Positions 44,203-53,835 of a DNA stretch of 64,000 nucleotides are shown in pieces. Under the pieces are notes generated by a model. That model was not told the origin of the DNA and made no database searches. It saw only the letters and a program-made list of their open reading frames with translations. How positions within the stretch are numbered: position 1 is the first letter of the stretch; every line of letters begins with the position of its first letter. The translations under genes were made by a program, and so were the position numbers. Location: assembly GCF_000293805.1 (NCBI RefSeq), contig NZ_AMBZ01000001.1, positions 1,082,001 through 1,146,000 of the forward strand. Direction: 5' to 3'. The DNA comes from Paenibacillus alvei DSM 29. Its GTDB lineage: Bacteria > Bacillota > Bacilli > Paenibacillales > Paenibacillaceae.

Positions 44203-45636
44203 ATGAATTGGATGGAAGAAGTATTGAAGCGCAAGAACGATCTACTGCAAGATCTTAATGGATTGCTTAGCATCGAGAGTGTAAAGGATGCCACCACGAG
44301 TGAGCCTGGCAAGCCAATGGGTCACAATGTAGCGCGTGCGCTTGATTATGTACTGGACATGTCTCGTCGTGACGGATACCGTGTGACAAACCTGGACGGC
44401 TATGTAGGCTACGCGGAATACGGCGAATCGAAGAGCGGTGAATATGTTGCAGCATTATGCCATGTTGACGTAGTCCCTGCAACTGGACATTGGACAACCC
44501 CTCCTTTCTCCCCAGACATTCGTGAGGGCAAGCTGTTCGCACGTGGCGCCATTGATGATAAAGGGCCCACGCTTGCTGCTTATTACGGTTTGAAAATCGT
44601 GAAGGAGCTTGGTCTGCCCTTAAAGCACAATGTACGCATCATCTTCGGTGCAGATGAAGAAAGCGGCATGGAATGCATGAAGACCTATACGAAGCGTGAG
44701 AAAATGCCGCTTTACGGCTTCGCGCCAGATGCCGACTTCCCAATTACACATGCGGAAAAGGGACAAATCAATACCCGCTTCCTGCTGCAGCCGGACAACA
44801 GCTCTGCTTCCGATCGTCAAGCGGGACAGCTTGAATTGGTGTCCTTCCATGGCGGCGGTGTTGAGAATATGGTGCCTGAATCAGCGACTGCAACCATCTC
44901 TGGCGACACTGCTGTTCTTGCAGAATTGGCAGCCAAGTTCGAAAATTATTACACTGAACAGCAATTGAAAGGCTCTTCCGAAGTAAACGGCGGCCATATT
45001 ACACTCAGCCTCAAAGGTAAATCCGCGCATGGCATGGAGCCTCATCAAGGCATTAATGCTGCACTAAAGCTGTTCGGATTTTTGCGTTCGTACACGTTCC
45101 AAGCAGATGCCGATCGTTATATCCGCTGCGTAGATGCTTATTTGACGGATGATCACTTGGGCAGCAAGCTGGGCATCGCTTATAAGGATGACATTACAGG
45201 TCCATTGACGGTAAATGCGGGCATATTCGAATACGGTGCGGACAAGCAATCGTTCTTCCATCTAAATATCCGCTTCCCAGTTACGCAGGATTTACAGTCC
45301 ATCTTGGACACATTGGCAACGAAGATGGATGCATTCGGCTTCGTCGTAGAAGAACCGGACTTGAAAAAGCCGCACCATGTCGATGCAGAGCATCCGATGA
45401 TCAAGGTGCTGCAAAAGGTGTATGCGGAAGAAACTCAGCTTGAGCCTACCTTGCTGACTACGGGCGGCGGTACATACGCTGCATTCATGGACTACGGAGT
45501 CGCGTTCGGCGCCTTGTTCCCAGGAAGAGAAGAAATGGCTCACCGTGTAGACGAATACATTGAGATCGATGATTTGCTAAAGGCAACTGCCATTTATGCG
45601 CGTGCCATTTATGAATTAGCGAACTTAGACGCATAA
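44203..45636 (+). CDS. pepV: Dipeptidase PepV (M20 metallopeptidase)
   Basis: 477-residue zinc or manganese dipeptidase of the PepV/Sapep group. Metal ligands are in LCHVDVVPA, GAIDDKGP, and EESG (catalytic Glu, then metal Glu). The dimerisation-like lid domain (KGKSAHGMEPHQGINAAL) and the last ligand region (PGREEMAHRVDEYIEIDD) are complete. ATG 44203 has AAGGAG upstream at the expected distance. It cleaves unblocked dipeptides in the cytoplasm. Single gene, strong terminator. Confidence 0.94.
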   Translation: MNWMEEVLKRKNDLLQDLNGLLSIESVKDATTSEPGKPMGHNVARALDYVLDMSRRDGYRVTNLDGYVGYAEYGESKSGEYVAALCHVDVVPATGHWTTPPFSPDIREGKLFARGAIDDKGPTLAAYYGLKIVKELGLPLKHNVRIIFGADEESGMECMKTYTKREKMPLYGFAPDADFPITHAEKGQINTRFLLQPDNSSASDRQAGQLELVSFHGGGVENMVPESATATISGDTAVLAELAAKFENYYTEQQLKGSSEVNGGHITLSLKGKSAHGMEPHQGINAALKLFGFLRSYTFQADADRYIRCVDAYLTDDHLGSKLGIAYKDDITGPLTVNAGIFEYGADKQSFFHLNIRFPVTQDLQSILDTLATKMDAFGFVVEEPDLKKPHHVDAEHPMIKVLQKVYAEETQLEPTLLTTGGGTYAAFMDYGVAFGALFPGREEMAHRVDEYIEIDDLLKATAIYARAIYELANLDA

Positions 45637-45665
45637 GGATTGTATCTAGAGGGATGTCGATCTGC

Positions 45666-45706
45666 AGAAGGGAAAAAGGCAGCCGACCTCCCTTTTTCCC
45701 TTCTGT
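45666..45706. terminator. Bidirectional terminator after pepV
   Basis: AGAAGGGAAAAAGG pairs perfectly with CCTTTTTCCCTTCT around an 11-base loop. Confidence 0.85.
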
Positions 45707-45722
45707 TCTCATGGGTGCTTTC

Positions 45723-46088
45723 TTATTTCAATGCACTTAGATGCTCATGCACCAGCTTCCATTCTCCTGCAATGAGCTTGAACACATTCGTCGCTCTCCC
45801 GCTTCCCTCAGCCTGTTTCCCTTGATAAAGTCCGCTCCAATGATAGGTATACAAGCATACAGCCGTCTGTTCGTCCACTGCAATCCACTGTACATCGGAG
45901 GCTGAATACACTTCATCTTGAATAACCTCCCAGGCATGTTCAAAATATGCCCGAATCTCCTCAAGCGTCTTGCATGTACGATCCGAGAACCAATATACGG
46001 CGCTTGTATCCAAGCAAGCTTGCACGTTCTCGAAGTCATGTGTATTCGTTGCCTTCATATAGCGTTCCAATGCTTTTTGATAACTCAT
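45723..46088 (-). CDS. NTF2-like (SnoaL/DUF4440-type) small protein
   Basis: 121 residues with the cone-fold pattern of the NTF2 superfamily: helix YMKATNTHDFENVQACLD, the strand VYWFSDRTCKTLEEIRAYF, and late strands TAVCLYTYHWSGLYQG and ATNVFKLIAGEWKLVHEHLS. Such proteins may be small enzymes or ligand-binding proteins; nothing here tells which. GGGGGCAT precedes ATG 46088. Confidence 0.8.
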   Translation of the reverse strand: MSYQKALERYMKATNTHDFENVQACLDTSAVYWFSDRTCKTLEEIRAYFEHAWEVIQDEVYSASDVQWIAVDEQTAVCLYTYHWSGLYQGKQAEGSGRATNVFKLIAGEWKLVHEHLSALK

Positions 46089-46248
46089 AATGCCCCCCTT
46101 TTTTCATCCCAAACCCTGTATTTTTCAACATGTAAATTCGCTGGATATACGGTAGTCGCATCTCCTGATCGTAGGCGTGCCTTCATTCAGTGTAGTATGA
46201 AGCGGGCATCTTTAAGCAGCTCCAATTTCACGATGACTTGGTACCGAT

Positions 46249-47708
46249 TCATGTAGGAAATGCAGGGATATCCGACCTTAGCGGCAAGCGGATGATAAAT
46301 GTGGTGCCTACGCCAAGCACACTGTCCACCTCAATTTTACCACCATGCTTTTCAATAATATTATAGCTGACCATCAGCCCTAAGCCTGTTCCCGTATCCT
46401 TCGTTGTATAGAACGGTTGCCCGAGACTGTTCACCTTATCAGCTGGAATTCCACAGCCTTCATCCTGAATGGATATGGCTGCATAATCGCCATCCAGCTT
46501 GGCGCGTACATAAATATTGCCTCCCCCTGACATCGCTTCAAGCGCATTTTTTATCAAATTAATGAACACCTGCTTAATCTGATTTGGCTCGCAATCAACC
46601 CAAAGCGCCTCTTCCGACAGCTCGGTTATCATATTGCTGTTCTTCAATGTCGATTGTACGCTCATGAATGCAATGATCTGCTCCATCAGTTGAACGAGAT
46701 CGGTTCTTCGGCTGTTGACCACATTCGGCTTCGCTAGAATCAGCAGTTCATTTGCAATTACCTCAATGCTCTTCAACTCCGATTCCACGATATCAAAATA
46801 TTGATCCTTATCCGTCTTCGTCGTACGCATCAACTTGAGAAAGCCGTTAATCGAAGTCAATGGATTCCGAATTTCATGTGCGATGCCTGCGGCCAACTGC
46901 CCGACGATGGACAGCTTCTCAGACTGCAGCATTCGCTCTTCTTCCTTGCTTCGATCGCTTATATCCTGATATACACCGATGGTCGCCTTCTTCCCAACAA
47001 AGGTGGTAGGCAGGGAAAAGCCTTCTACGCATTTGATTTCACCGTTCAAGCAGCGAATATCATATTTAACAGGCCCTAAGCGTGTTCCCTCCTGATATCT
47101 GCGTCTCCGCTCATACACAAGCTTATGATTCGAAGGCTCGACAATATCGATAACCGGCATGCCAAGGATGTCCGCTGGGTCAGTAGCACAGATCAAGGCA
47201 ACGGAAGCGCGATTCATATAACGAATGATGCCGTTATACGTAACAATGACAGCAAGCGGCAATTCTTCTAATAAGGATTGAAAGGTCGCTTCCTTCTCCT
47301 TCAAAATCGCTTTCGTCTGGAGATGCACCTTCTCTGTCAATTTGCACGACGTTATATTTTGAAACTGAGAAAAAAGAAAAGCGGCTTGCCGCACTGATCA
47401 TGAACAAGCGATACGGTTAAGAGCATCCATATGACTTCTCCAGACTTGCCTATGTAGCGCTTCTCAATATGAAAAGATGGGATCTGCTTGTCCAGCAGTC
47501 GTTGAATATGTATAATACTCTCTTCCAGATCGTCTGGATGGGTAATATGCATATAGTCCAGAGAGAGCAGTTCACGTTCTTCATAGCCAATCATTTCGCA
47601 TAAGGAGTGATTTGCTTTCATAAATTTCCCCTCCAGCGACACGATTGCCATCCCGATCGATGCATTATTAAAAGCCAAATCGAACAGATCAATTTGCTCC
47701 AAATGCAT
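46249..47708 (-). pseudogene. Cytoplasmic PAS-PAS histidine kinase, frameshifted
   Basis: Two PAS/PAC domains (AFNNASIGMAIVSLEGKF onward; then FQSLLEELPLAVIVTYNGII) precede a HisKA domain (H-box GIAHEIRNPLTSINGF) and an HATPase domain (NLIKNALEAMSGGG, DEGCGIP, GTGLGL). There is no membrane segment and no regulator gene nearby, as in sporulation-type kinases. The frame breaks in the first PAC region at 47370-47375: six A (plus strand) should be seven, which restores KPLFFFSQFQNIT and 486 residues. ATG 47708 has GGGGAG upstream. A sequencing error is likely. Confidence 0.85.
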
Positions 47709-47833
47709 GTAATCTCCCCTCCAATTCATTATCACTTCCACATATACCCAATAATCATTATAAATCTCCCTTCCGGCCAGCATCAATTAAAATCTTGCCA
47801 AAGCTTTCTGTCCGCTTCGCTGTTGTGGGAAAT

Positions 47834-47884
47834 AAAAAAAGTGCACGAGAACATGCGCAACATTCGCACGTCTCATGCACTTTG
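47834..47884 (-). terminator. Terminator of the yclNOPQ operon
   Basis: AAGTGCATGAGA pairs with TCTCGTGCACTT with an inner CGTGCG/CGCATG stem, then seven T on the minus strand. Confidence 0.9.
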
Positions 47885-47920
47885 GTTCAATTCATGCTCT
47901 TGTTTCGCAGCAGAACTGAA

Positions 47921-48881
47921 TTATTTCATTGCTCCGTCTACTTCCTTCACCATTTCCTCTACAGAAATGAGACCGCCGCCGGACAAGTACCAGTAGTTCG
48001 GATCCAAGTAAACAATATGGCCTTCTTTATATGCCTTCGTACTTCTCACAAGATCATTTTCAACGACTTGCTTCGCAGACGATTCACCGCCGACAACTGC
48101 ACCGCGGTCAACAACGAACAAGTAGTCTGGATTTTTTCAACAATATATTCAAAGGATACTGGATCACCATGCGTAGATGCTTTAATGTTCGTATCTACAG
48201 GCGTAACCCCGAATACATCATGAATGATACCAAAGCGGGAACCTGCACCGTAAGCACTAATTTTTCCGTCATTCGCCAGAATTATAAGTCCGTTCTTGTT
48301 CGCAGCTTTCGCTTTTTCGTTCAAAGCCTTAACGGACTCTTCAATCTTGGTCAGCTCTGCTTGAACTTCAGATTCCTTGTTGAATATTTTGCCCAATGTT
48401 TGTGTGTTTTCTTTGAAAGAATCCATGTAGCGTTTCGTATCAACGTCCATATAAATCGTTGGTGCGATTTCAGAGAACTGATCATACGATTTTGCTTGAC
48501 GTCCTGCAATGATAATCAGGTCGGGCTTCATACCATGAATCGCTTCGAAATCCGGCTCCTTCAAGCCGCCTGCATTCACATATTTCGCATCTTCGTATTT
48601 TTTCAAGTAAGGAGGCAGGCTCGCCTTCGGCAAGGCTGCGATTTCAACACCCAATTTGTCCAAAGTATCCACAACGCCGTAGCTGAATACAACGACCTTG
48701 GAAGGGTTTTTCTTCACTTTCGTTTCGCCAAGCTCATGCTTAACAAGAATTTCTTCCGCTGCTTGATTCGCTTCTGTTCCCGTAGATGCCGAACCATTGC
48801 TGCTGTCTGACTTATTGGAACCACATGCTGCAACCAGCGTTGCCATCATGGCAATGAGTAGGATTAATACTGTTTTTTCAC
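47921..48881 (-). pseudogene. yclQ: Petrobactin-type siderophore-binding lipoprotein YclQ, two frameshifts
   Basis: The product matches YclQ along its length: lipobox VAAC, KVVVFSYGVVDTLDKLGVE, KPDLIIIAGRQ, ANDGKISAYG, FGIIHDVFGV, IKASTHGDPVS and YWYLSGGG. Two frame breaks occur. At 48873-48878 a run of six A (coding strand) must be seven to join GTG 48881 to the signal peptide (MKKTVLILLIAMMATLVAAC). At about 48131-48136 another six must be seven to read VEKNPDYLFVVDRG. With both corrected the protein has 320 residues, the family size. It binds ferric petrobactin or a similar catecholate outside the cell. It is last in the operon. Confidence 0.88.
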
Positions 48882-49000
48882 TTTTTTCACCTCTACAACA
48901 TATTTTGAACCTTATATATTTTCGCCGTTAATATCGCGTTGCTGCACAGATGCATGCTGCATTGCAACATTACCGAACGGTGTAACCGATGTCGCCTTGC

Positions 49001-49759
49001 TTAGGCAAAATACACACAAATCTTATTGTCGTTAATGCATTCAATGCACATATCCATATCATAAATGTCTTGCAGCACCTTAGTATCGATGATATCCTGC
49101 GTCGAGCCTTCCTTGACTACTTTGCCGTCTTTTAATGCGACGATATAGTCCGAGTAACAGGATGCGAAGTTAATATCATGAATTACGATCACGATGGTCT
49201 TGCCCATTTCGTTAACCAGTCTGCGAAGGATTTTCATAATTTGCACGGAATGCTTCATATCCAGGTTGTTAAGTGGCTCATCCAGTAAAATGTACTCCGT
49301 GTTTTGTGCGATAACCATAGCAATGTAAGCTCTCTGCTTCTGACCGCCGCTCAGCTGATCCAGATACTTGTGCTGCATGCCGGAAAGGCCCATGTACTCA
49401 ATTGCCTCATCTACGTACTTCCAATCTTCATCATTCAAGCGCCCTTGCGAATAGGGAAACCGCCCGAAGGAGACAAGCTCCCGAATGGTCAAGCGCAGAT
49501 TGACATGATTGGATTGCTTCAGAATGGATATCTTCTTGGCCAGATCCTTGCTGTTCCATTCGCTGACTTCTTTGCCATCGATATGGACTTCTCCCGAATC
49601 CTTCGTAATGAGCCTGCTTATGATAGAGAGCAGCGTACTCTTCCCTGCACCATTTGGACCGATGAAGGATGTGATTTTACCCTTGGCAATTGTAACTGAT
49701 ACATTCTCAACCACATTTTTGCCACCGTATTGTTTGGATACGCCTCTTACTTCTACCAT
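49001..49759 (-). CDS. yclP: Iron-siderophore ABC transporter ATPase (YclP)
   Basis: 252 residues, the same length as B. subtilis YclP. Walker A GPNGAGKST, signature LSGGQKQRAYIAM, Walker B YILLDEPLNNLD and H-loop IHDINFA are intact. It overlaps yclO by 7 bases. It energises uptake of the siderophore complex through YclN/YclO. Confidence 0.94.
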   Translation of the reverse strand: MVEVRGVSKQYGGKNVVENVSVTIAKGKITSFIGPNGAGKSTLLSIISRLITKDSGEVHIDGKEVSEWNSKDLAKKISILKQSNHVNLRLTIRELVSFGRFPYSQGRLNDEDWKYVDEAIEYMGLSGMQHKYLDQLSGGQKQRAYIAMVIAQNTEYILLDEPLNNLDMKHSVQIMKILRRLVNEMGKTIVIVIHDINFASCYSDYIVALKDGKVVKEGSTQDIIDTKVLQDIYDMDMCIECINDNKICVYFA

Positions 49760-50703
49760 GATTTATTCTCCTTCAATAGAAGATAGATAAAGTAGACGCC
49801 ACCGACGAAATTGATTATGACGCTTAGCGTGGTGGAGAACGTAAATACCCGCTCCACGATAAGCTGACCGCCCACCAGTGCAATAATGCTGATAAGCACG
49901 GAACCTAGAATTAAGTAACTGTGTCGGTACGTCTTCAAAAATTGATACGTAACGTTCACGACGAGCAAGCCAAGGAACGTAATCGGTCCGACTAGCGCTG
50001 TCGAGATGGAGATGAGAACCGCTACTACAAAAAGCAGCCTTCTCACGACGTAATCATAAGGAACACCTAAGTTAATCGCCTGCTCTCTTCCGAGTGCAAG
50101 TACATCTAAATACTTAACGAATCTAAGGAAATAGAGCGTAACGAGCAATGTCAGTATCCCACCGATAAGCAGCAGCTTCGTATTGACGTTATTGAAGCTG
50201 GCGAACATTTTATCCTGGGCAATTAAGAATTCGCTCGGGTCAATCAGCACCTGCATGAAGGTAGATACACTTCCGAAAAAAGTACCGAATATAATCCCGA
50301 TGAGAAGCATGAAGTATACATTCTGACCTTCGCCCTTAAAAATAAACCGGAATAAGAGTCCTGAGAAAATAACCATGATGCCCACTGACATTAAGAAATC
50401 CATGTTGCTGCTCATCATCATCAATGTCTTCGAACCGAACATGAAGATAACAAATGTCTGGATGAGCATGTATAGCGAATCCAGTCCTAGTATGCTAGGC
50501 GTCAAAATCCGGTTGTTCGTAATCGTTTGAAATACGGTCGTTGCGAATCCAATCGCCGCCCCAGTGAGCACAATCGCCAGCACCTTCAGCGTACGCTTTG
50601 GAAGCACATAATCCCAGTTGTCACCCAGCTTCAAGAATAGAAACAATCCGATTAAGGCAAGTGCCAGGAGAGCCAGAATACCCGTTTTCGCTTTATAACC
50701 CAT
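49753..50703 (-). CDS. yclO: Iron-siderophore ABC transporter permease (YclO)
   Basis: 316-residue FecCD-type permease with about nine or ten helices. The family elements TTVFQTITNNRILTPSILGL and GREQAINLGVPYDYVVRR (cytoplasmic coupling loop) and VGPITFLGLLV are present. It overlaps yclN by 11 bases and yclP by 7, so the three genes are translationally coupled. Confidence 0.94.
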   Translation of the reverse strand: MGYKAKTGILALLALALIGLFLFLKLGDNWDYVLPKRTLKVLAIVLTGAAIGFATTVFQTITNNRILTPSILGLDSLYMLIQTFVIFMFGSKTLMMMSSNMDFLMSVGIMVIFSGLLFRFIFKGEGQNVYFMLLIGIIFGTFFGSVSTFMQVLIDPSEFLIAQDKMFASFNNVNTKLLLIGGILTLLVTLYFLRFVKYLDVLALGREQAINLGVPYDYVVRRLLFVVAVLISISTALVGPITFLGLLVVNVTYQFLKTYRHSYLILGSVLISIIALVGGQLIVERVFTFSTTLSVIINFVGGVYFIYLLLKENKSW

Positions 50704-51646
50704 GTGCCCTTCTCCTCATCAACATGTACACGAATATGGCGCTTCCTATTACCCCGACCGTTAAGCTGATCGATAATTCATATGGATAAATGATAATACG
50801 CCCCAAAATATCGCAGAACAGAACGAACACAGCACCGAGCAGCGCCGTATGCGACAGACTGTTCTTCAAGTTATCACCACGGTACATCGACACGATATTT
50901 GGAATAATCAGTCCGAGGAACGGTATCGTTCCTACGGTCAGTACGACCGTGCACGTCACAAGCGCAACGAGAATTAATCCGATATTGACGATGCGCTTGT
51001 AGTTCAGTCCCAAGTTTTTCGAAAAATCCTCACCCATGCCTGCAACCGTGAATTTGTTCGCATACAGATACGCAATGATGATGAGCGGAATGCTGATATA
51101 CAGCAGCTCGTAGCGACCTGTAATAATCATGGAGAAGTCACCCTGCAGCCAGGAGGACATGTTCTGAATCAGATCATACTTATATGCAAAAAAGGTAGAA
51201 ATCGAGCTGATAATATTCCCAAACATCAATCCAACAAGCGGAATGAAGATTGTATCCTTAAACTTGATTCGATCTAGAATCTTCATGAACAGCAGCGTTC
51301 CCAGCAATGCGAAAACGAATGCGACCAGCATCTTCACAATCGGGCTCGATGTCGTGAAGAGCATTAAGGATACCAGGATTCCAAGTCTTGCGGAATCGAG
51401 TGTTCCGGCTGTCGTTGGCGATACGAACTTATTGCGGCTAAGCTGCTGCATGATGAGACCGCATATACTCATGCTGACACCTGCAAGAATGATACTGATT
51501 AGACGCGGAATTCTGCTCTTGAGCAAAATTAACGTTTTCTCATCGGTCATGTTCAGCAGATCAAGCGGCTTAATATCCGTAACACCAATAAAAAGCGATA
51601 CGATTGATAATATGACAAGCGCGATGGCTAAATATCTCTTTTTCAT
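50693..51646 (-). CDS. yclN: Iron-siderophore ABC transporter permease (YclN)
   Basis: 317-residue FecCD-type permease, first gene of the operon. Family elements include GLIMQQLSRNKFVSPTTAGT, GEDFSKNLGLNYKRIV and TVGTIPFLGLIIPNIV. AGGTAAGG precedes ATG 51646. A near-consensus Fur box lies about 70 bases upstream, so the operon should be induced by iron starvation. Confidence 0.94.
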   Translation of the reverse strand: MKKRYLAIALVILSIVSLFIGVTDIKPLDLLNMTDEKTLILLKSRIPRLISIILAGVSMSICGLIMQQLSRNKFVSPTTAGTLDSARLGILVSLMLFTTSSPIVKMLVAFVFALLGTLLFMKILDRIKFKDTIFIPLVGLMFGNIISSISTFFAYKYDLIQNMSSWLQGDFSMIITGRYELLYISIPLIIIAYLYANKFTVAGMGEDFSKNLGLNYKRIVNIGLILVALVTCTVVLTVGTIPFLGLIIPNIVSMYRGDNLKNSLSHTALLGAVFVLFCDILGRIIIYPYELSISLTVGVIGSAIFVYMLMRRRAHGL

Positions 51647-51715
51647 AGACCATCCTTACCTCTTCTCGATGTGAGAAAGTTGATATGTAAGCGGATAGAA
51701 TCAATTTACATTTTC

Positions 51716-51734
51716 AATAATGATATTCATTATC
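51716..51734 (-). promoter_or_regulatory. Fur box of the yclNOPQ operon
   Basis: AATAATGATATTCATTATC matches the 19-base Fur consensus (GATAATGATAATCATTATC) at 17 positions and lies in the promoter region of yclN. Fur with iron would repress the operon. Confidence 0.9.
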
Positions 51735-51761
51735 AATTAGACTGACAGTTGTTATTATAAC

Positions 51762-52030
51762 ATGACTGATCCGTCTGTCAAACAATTATATGGAAAATGG
51801 GTAAAACTCATTTTTCGGCGCCGAATCTGGAATGGATATGCAATTACGCTTATTTATACGATAATAGGAACAGTTATTAATCTAGCGATGACGATTGCTG
51901 CCGCCTACCCGCTCACACGAACAGATTTAGCAGGACGGCGGTTGTTCACGACGATGATTTCTTTGCAATGTTTTTAGCGGGGGATGATTCTGCTATTATA
52001 TCTATTTTTGCAAAGTGTTTTGTAAAAAAA
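51762..52030 (+). pseudogene. Sugar ABC transporter permease remnant
   Basis: About 60 residues (WNGYAITLIYTIIGTVINLA, then AAAYPLTRTDLAGRRLF) match the second and third helices of an LplC/CUT1-type sugar permease. The frame then decays: the expected MFFSGGMI is visible only if one T and one G are inserted in ATGTTTTTAGCGGGGGATG. The 5' and 3' parts of the gene are absent, so it is a fragment, not just a frameshift. Confidence 0.7.
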
Positions 52031-52064
52031 GGCGTCATGATTGGCGCAATTAAGGGGTGAGACT

Positions 52065-52793
52065 ATGTCCACATCGCAAATTTCGTTGACGGTCATGTCG
52101 TATAACATCCAGCATGGTGAAGGAATGGATCACGTATATGATGTGAGCCGCATCGCAGGAGTGATTAGTGCGTCCGGGGCGGACATCATCGGCTTGCAAG
52201 AGGTCGACCGTTATTTTTCGGCTCGAAGTAATTACGAGGATACCATCGCGATGCTTGCTGAACAATTAGGGATGCACTGGTGTTACGGGGCAAACGTGGT
52301 TCGAGCGCCTGAACCAGGGCGAACGCAGCAAAGAGAATATGGGACAGCGATATTGAGCAAGTACAAGATTCTGTCGCATCAAAACCATCTGCTCAGCAGC
52401 GACGAGAGCGAACAACGCAGCCTGCTTGCTGCTGTTCTGGATGTCGGCGGGGAAATTCTGCATATGTACAACACACATCTGGGATTGGAACAGCCTGAAC
52501 GGGTCGCCCAAGTGAGAGAAATACTTTCCATCGCAAGCCGCAAATCAGAACCGTGCATCGTGACAGGAGATTTCAATGCACATCCGGATTCTATCGAAGT
52601 TGCCGAAATGTCGTCAGCATTCCGCAGCGCTTTCGCAGGTGAGCTTGAGACCTACACCTTCCCTGCAGGGGATGCAGTCGAGATGCTTGATTACATCTTC
52701 GTCAATGATTGTCTGGAGCTTAGCAATGATAGAACAGTCATTCAATCGCTTGCATCAGATCATTATCCGATTGCCGCCAAGCTGCTGCTATAG
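52065..52793 (+). CDS. Endonuclease/exonuclease/phosphatase family protein
   Basis: 242 residues with the DNase I-like fold: VMSYNIQHGEG, IGLQEVDR (catalytic Glu), GTAILSKYKI, HMYNTHLGLEQPERVAQV, TGDFNAHPDS (Asp-Asn) and ASDHYPIAA (final Asp-His). There is no signal peptide. ATG 52065 has AAGGGGTGAG upstream. Members cleave nucleic acids or phospholipid and inositol phosphates; the substrate is not predictable. Confidence 0.92.
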   Translation: MSTSQISLTVMSYNIQHGEGMDHVYDVSRIAGVISASGADIIGLQEVDRYFSARSNYEDTIAMLAEQLGMHWCYGANVVRAPEPGRTQQREYGTAILSKYKILSHQNHLLSSDESEQRSLLAAVLDVGGEILHMYNTHLGLEQPERVAQVREILSIASRKSEPCIVTGDFNAHPDSIEVAEMSSAFRSAFAGELETYTFPAGDAVEMLDYIFVNDCLELSNDRTVIQSLASDHYPIAAKLLL

Positions 52794-52924
52794 GGAGCGC
52801 GGCTAACCTTTTGTTGTTACGCTATGAATGTGCGCACTGCACAGGGGCTGAACCGAGGGATCGGATTCTCATCAGGAGCAGCCCCATTTCCGCGAAAGTA
52901 TGTACATTAGATGCTGCCATTGTA

Positions 52925-53109
52925 CTAATCAACGCCGAGGAGCATCCCCCCCTGTGCCATTGCCCAAGCCGCAACACTAATCGTTTGCCAAGTCATAAGC
53001 CGCTTCTTGTCCACATTGGCAAGCACACATATCAGCGCTCTGATATGATCGGCTTCAATGACAGGCCCAATAAGCGACGATCCCGGAACCCCATAGGAAT
53101 GGAAATAGC
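52925..53109 (-). pseudogene. Unidentified coding remnant behind the MerR gene
   Basis: After the MerR stop the minus strand stays open for about 60 codons: YGVPGSSLIGPVIEADHIRA, LICVLANVDKKRLMTWQTIS, VAAWAMAQGGMLLGVD, then TAG at 52925. It looks protein-like but has no start codon, so it may be the C-terminal end of a deleted gene. I do not recognise the family. The rest of the gap 52794-52924 holds nothing clear. Confidence 0.35.
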
Positions 53110-53835
53110 CTAACTCTCTTGGTTACAAGACATCACTTGGAACGCTTCTTTTAGAAATTCCTGTTCTTCTTCTGTAAATGGAACGAGTATGTTAGAGTGA
53201 TCCATTGGTGGATCTGCCTTCGCCGCCGATGAGGAACTGATTTTCGCTATGGTATATTCATACAGCTCCATAAATCGCTGCATGAACCTCTGCGCTTCCT
53301 CCGAATCCGGACTTGCTTGGCTCGCAACCAGTTGTTTCATATCTGTGAGCAATGCGAAATACTTCCGATCCAGTTCAGCCCGTGCCTCATTGCGAAAATT
53401 GTGAATTGGATTTCCTCCTAGGTTATGCGTCTCCATGTGCTCTTCCTCCCATAGAATCGAGTGTACGATAAAGCAAAACAGACGCAAATCAATGATTGGA
53501 TGATGGCAAATGGTTGTATCCATATGATCCAATTGGTCAAGCATGAGCTGAATTCGTTCCTGTTCTGCAAGAAGCTCTTTCTTTTTGAACGCCATCACCT
53601 TCCGAATATACTGCTGCTCTGCTTGCTGCATCTCTAATAAATCGGCAATGTCTTTGAGTGAAAACCCGATAAACTTCAAAGCCTGAATTTGCTGCAATCG
53701 GCTGAGGGCGTCCGCATTATAGAGCCTGTGCCCGCCTTCCTTGTAGTCGCTAGGCGTTATGTCATAATATCTAAGCGTTCGAATCGTGATTCCTGTTCGT
53801 TCCGCCAACTGTCCGATTGTCAGCATGCCAGTCAT
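53110..53835 (-). CDS. MerR-family transcriptional regulator
   Basis: 241 residues. The N-terminal winged helix is LTIGQLAERTGITIRTLRYY followed by GGHRLYNADALSRLQQIQAL. The recognition-wing loop between YYD and GHRLY is only 9 residues (ITPSDYKEG), about four shorter than usual. A helical linker (residues 75-115) leads to an effector domain of about 120 residues with HMETHNLGGNP, seen in TipA-like or drug-sensing MerR proteins; no cysteine metal site is apparent. The start at 53835 overlaps the DUF4870-like gene. Confidence 0.85.
   Translation of the reverse strand: MTGMLTIGQLAERTGITIRTLRYYDITPSDYKEGGHRLYNADALSRLQQIQALKFIGFSLKDIADLLEMQQAEQQYIRKVMAFKKKELLAEQERIQLMLDQLDHMDTTICHHPIIDLRLFCFIVHSILWEEEHMETHNLGGNPIHNFRNEARAELDRKYFALLTDMKQLVASQASPDSEEAQRFMQRFMELYEYTIAKISSSSAAKADPPMDHSNILVPFTEEEQEFLKEAFQVMSCNQES

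Noticed and set aside
48031-48810. 259-codon plus-strand frame over yclQ
   Set aside because: Antisense shadow of yclQ, with composition unlike a real protein.
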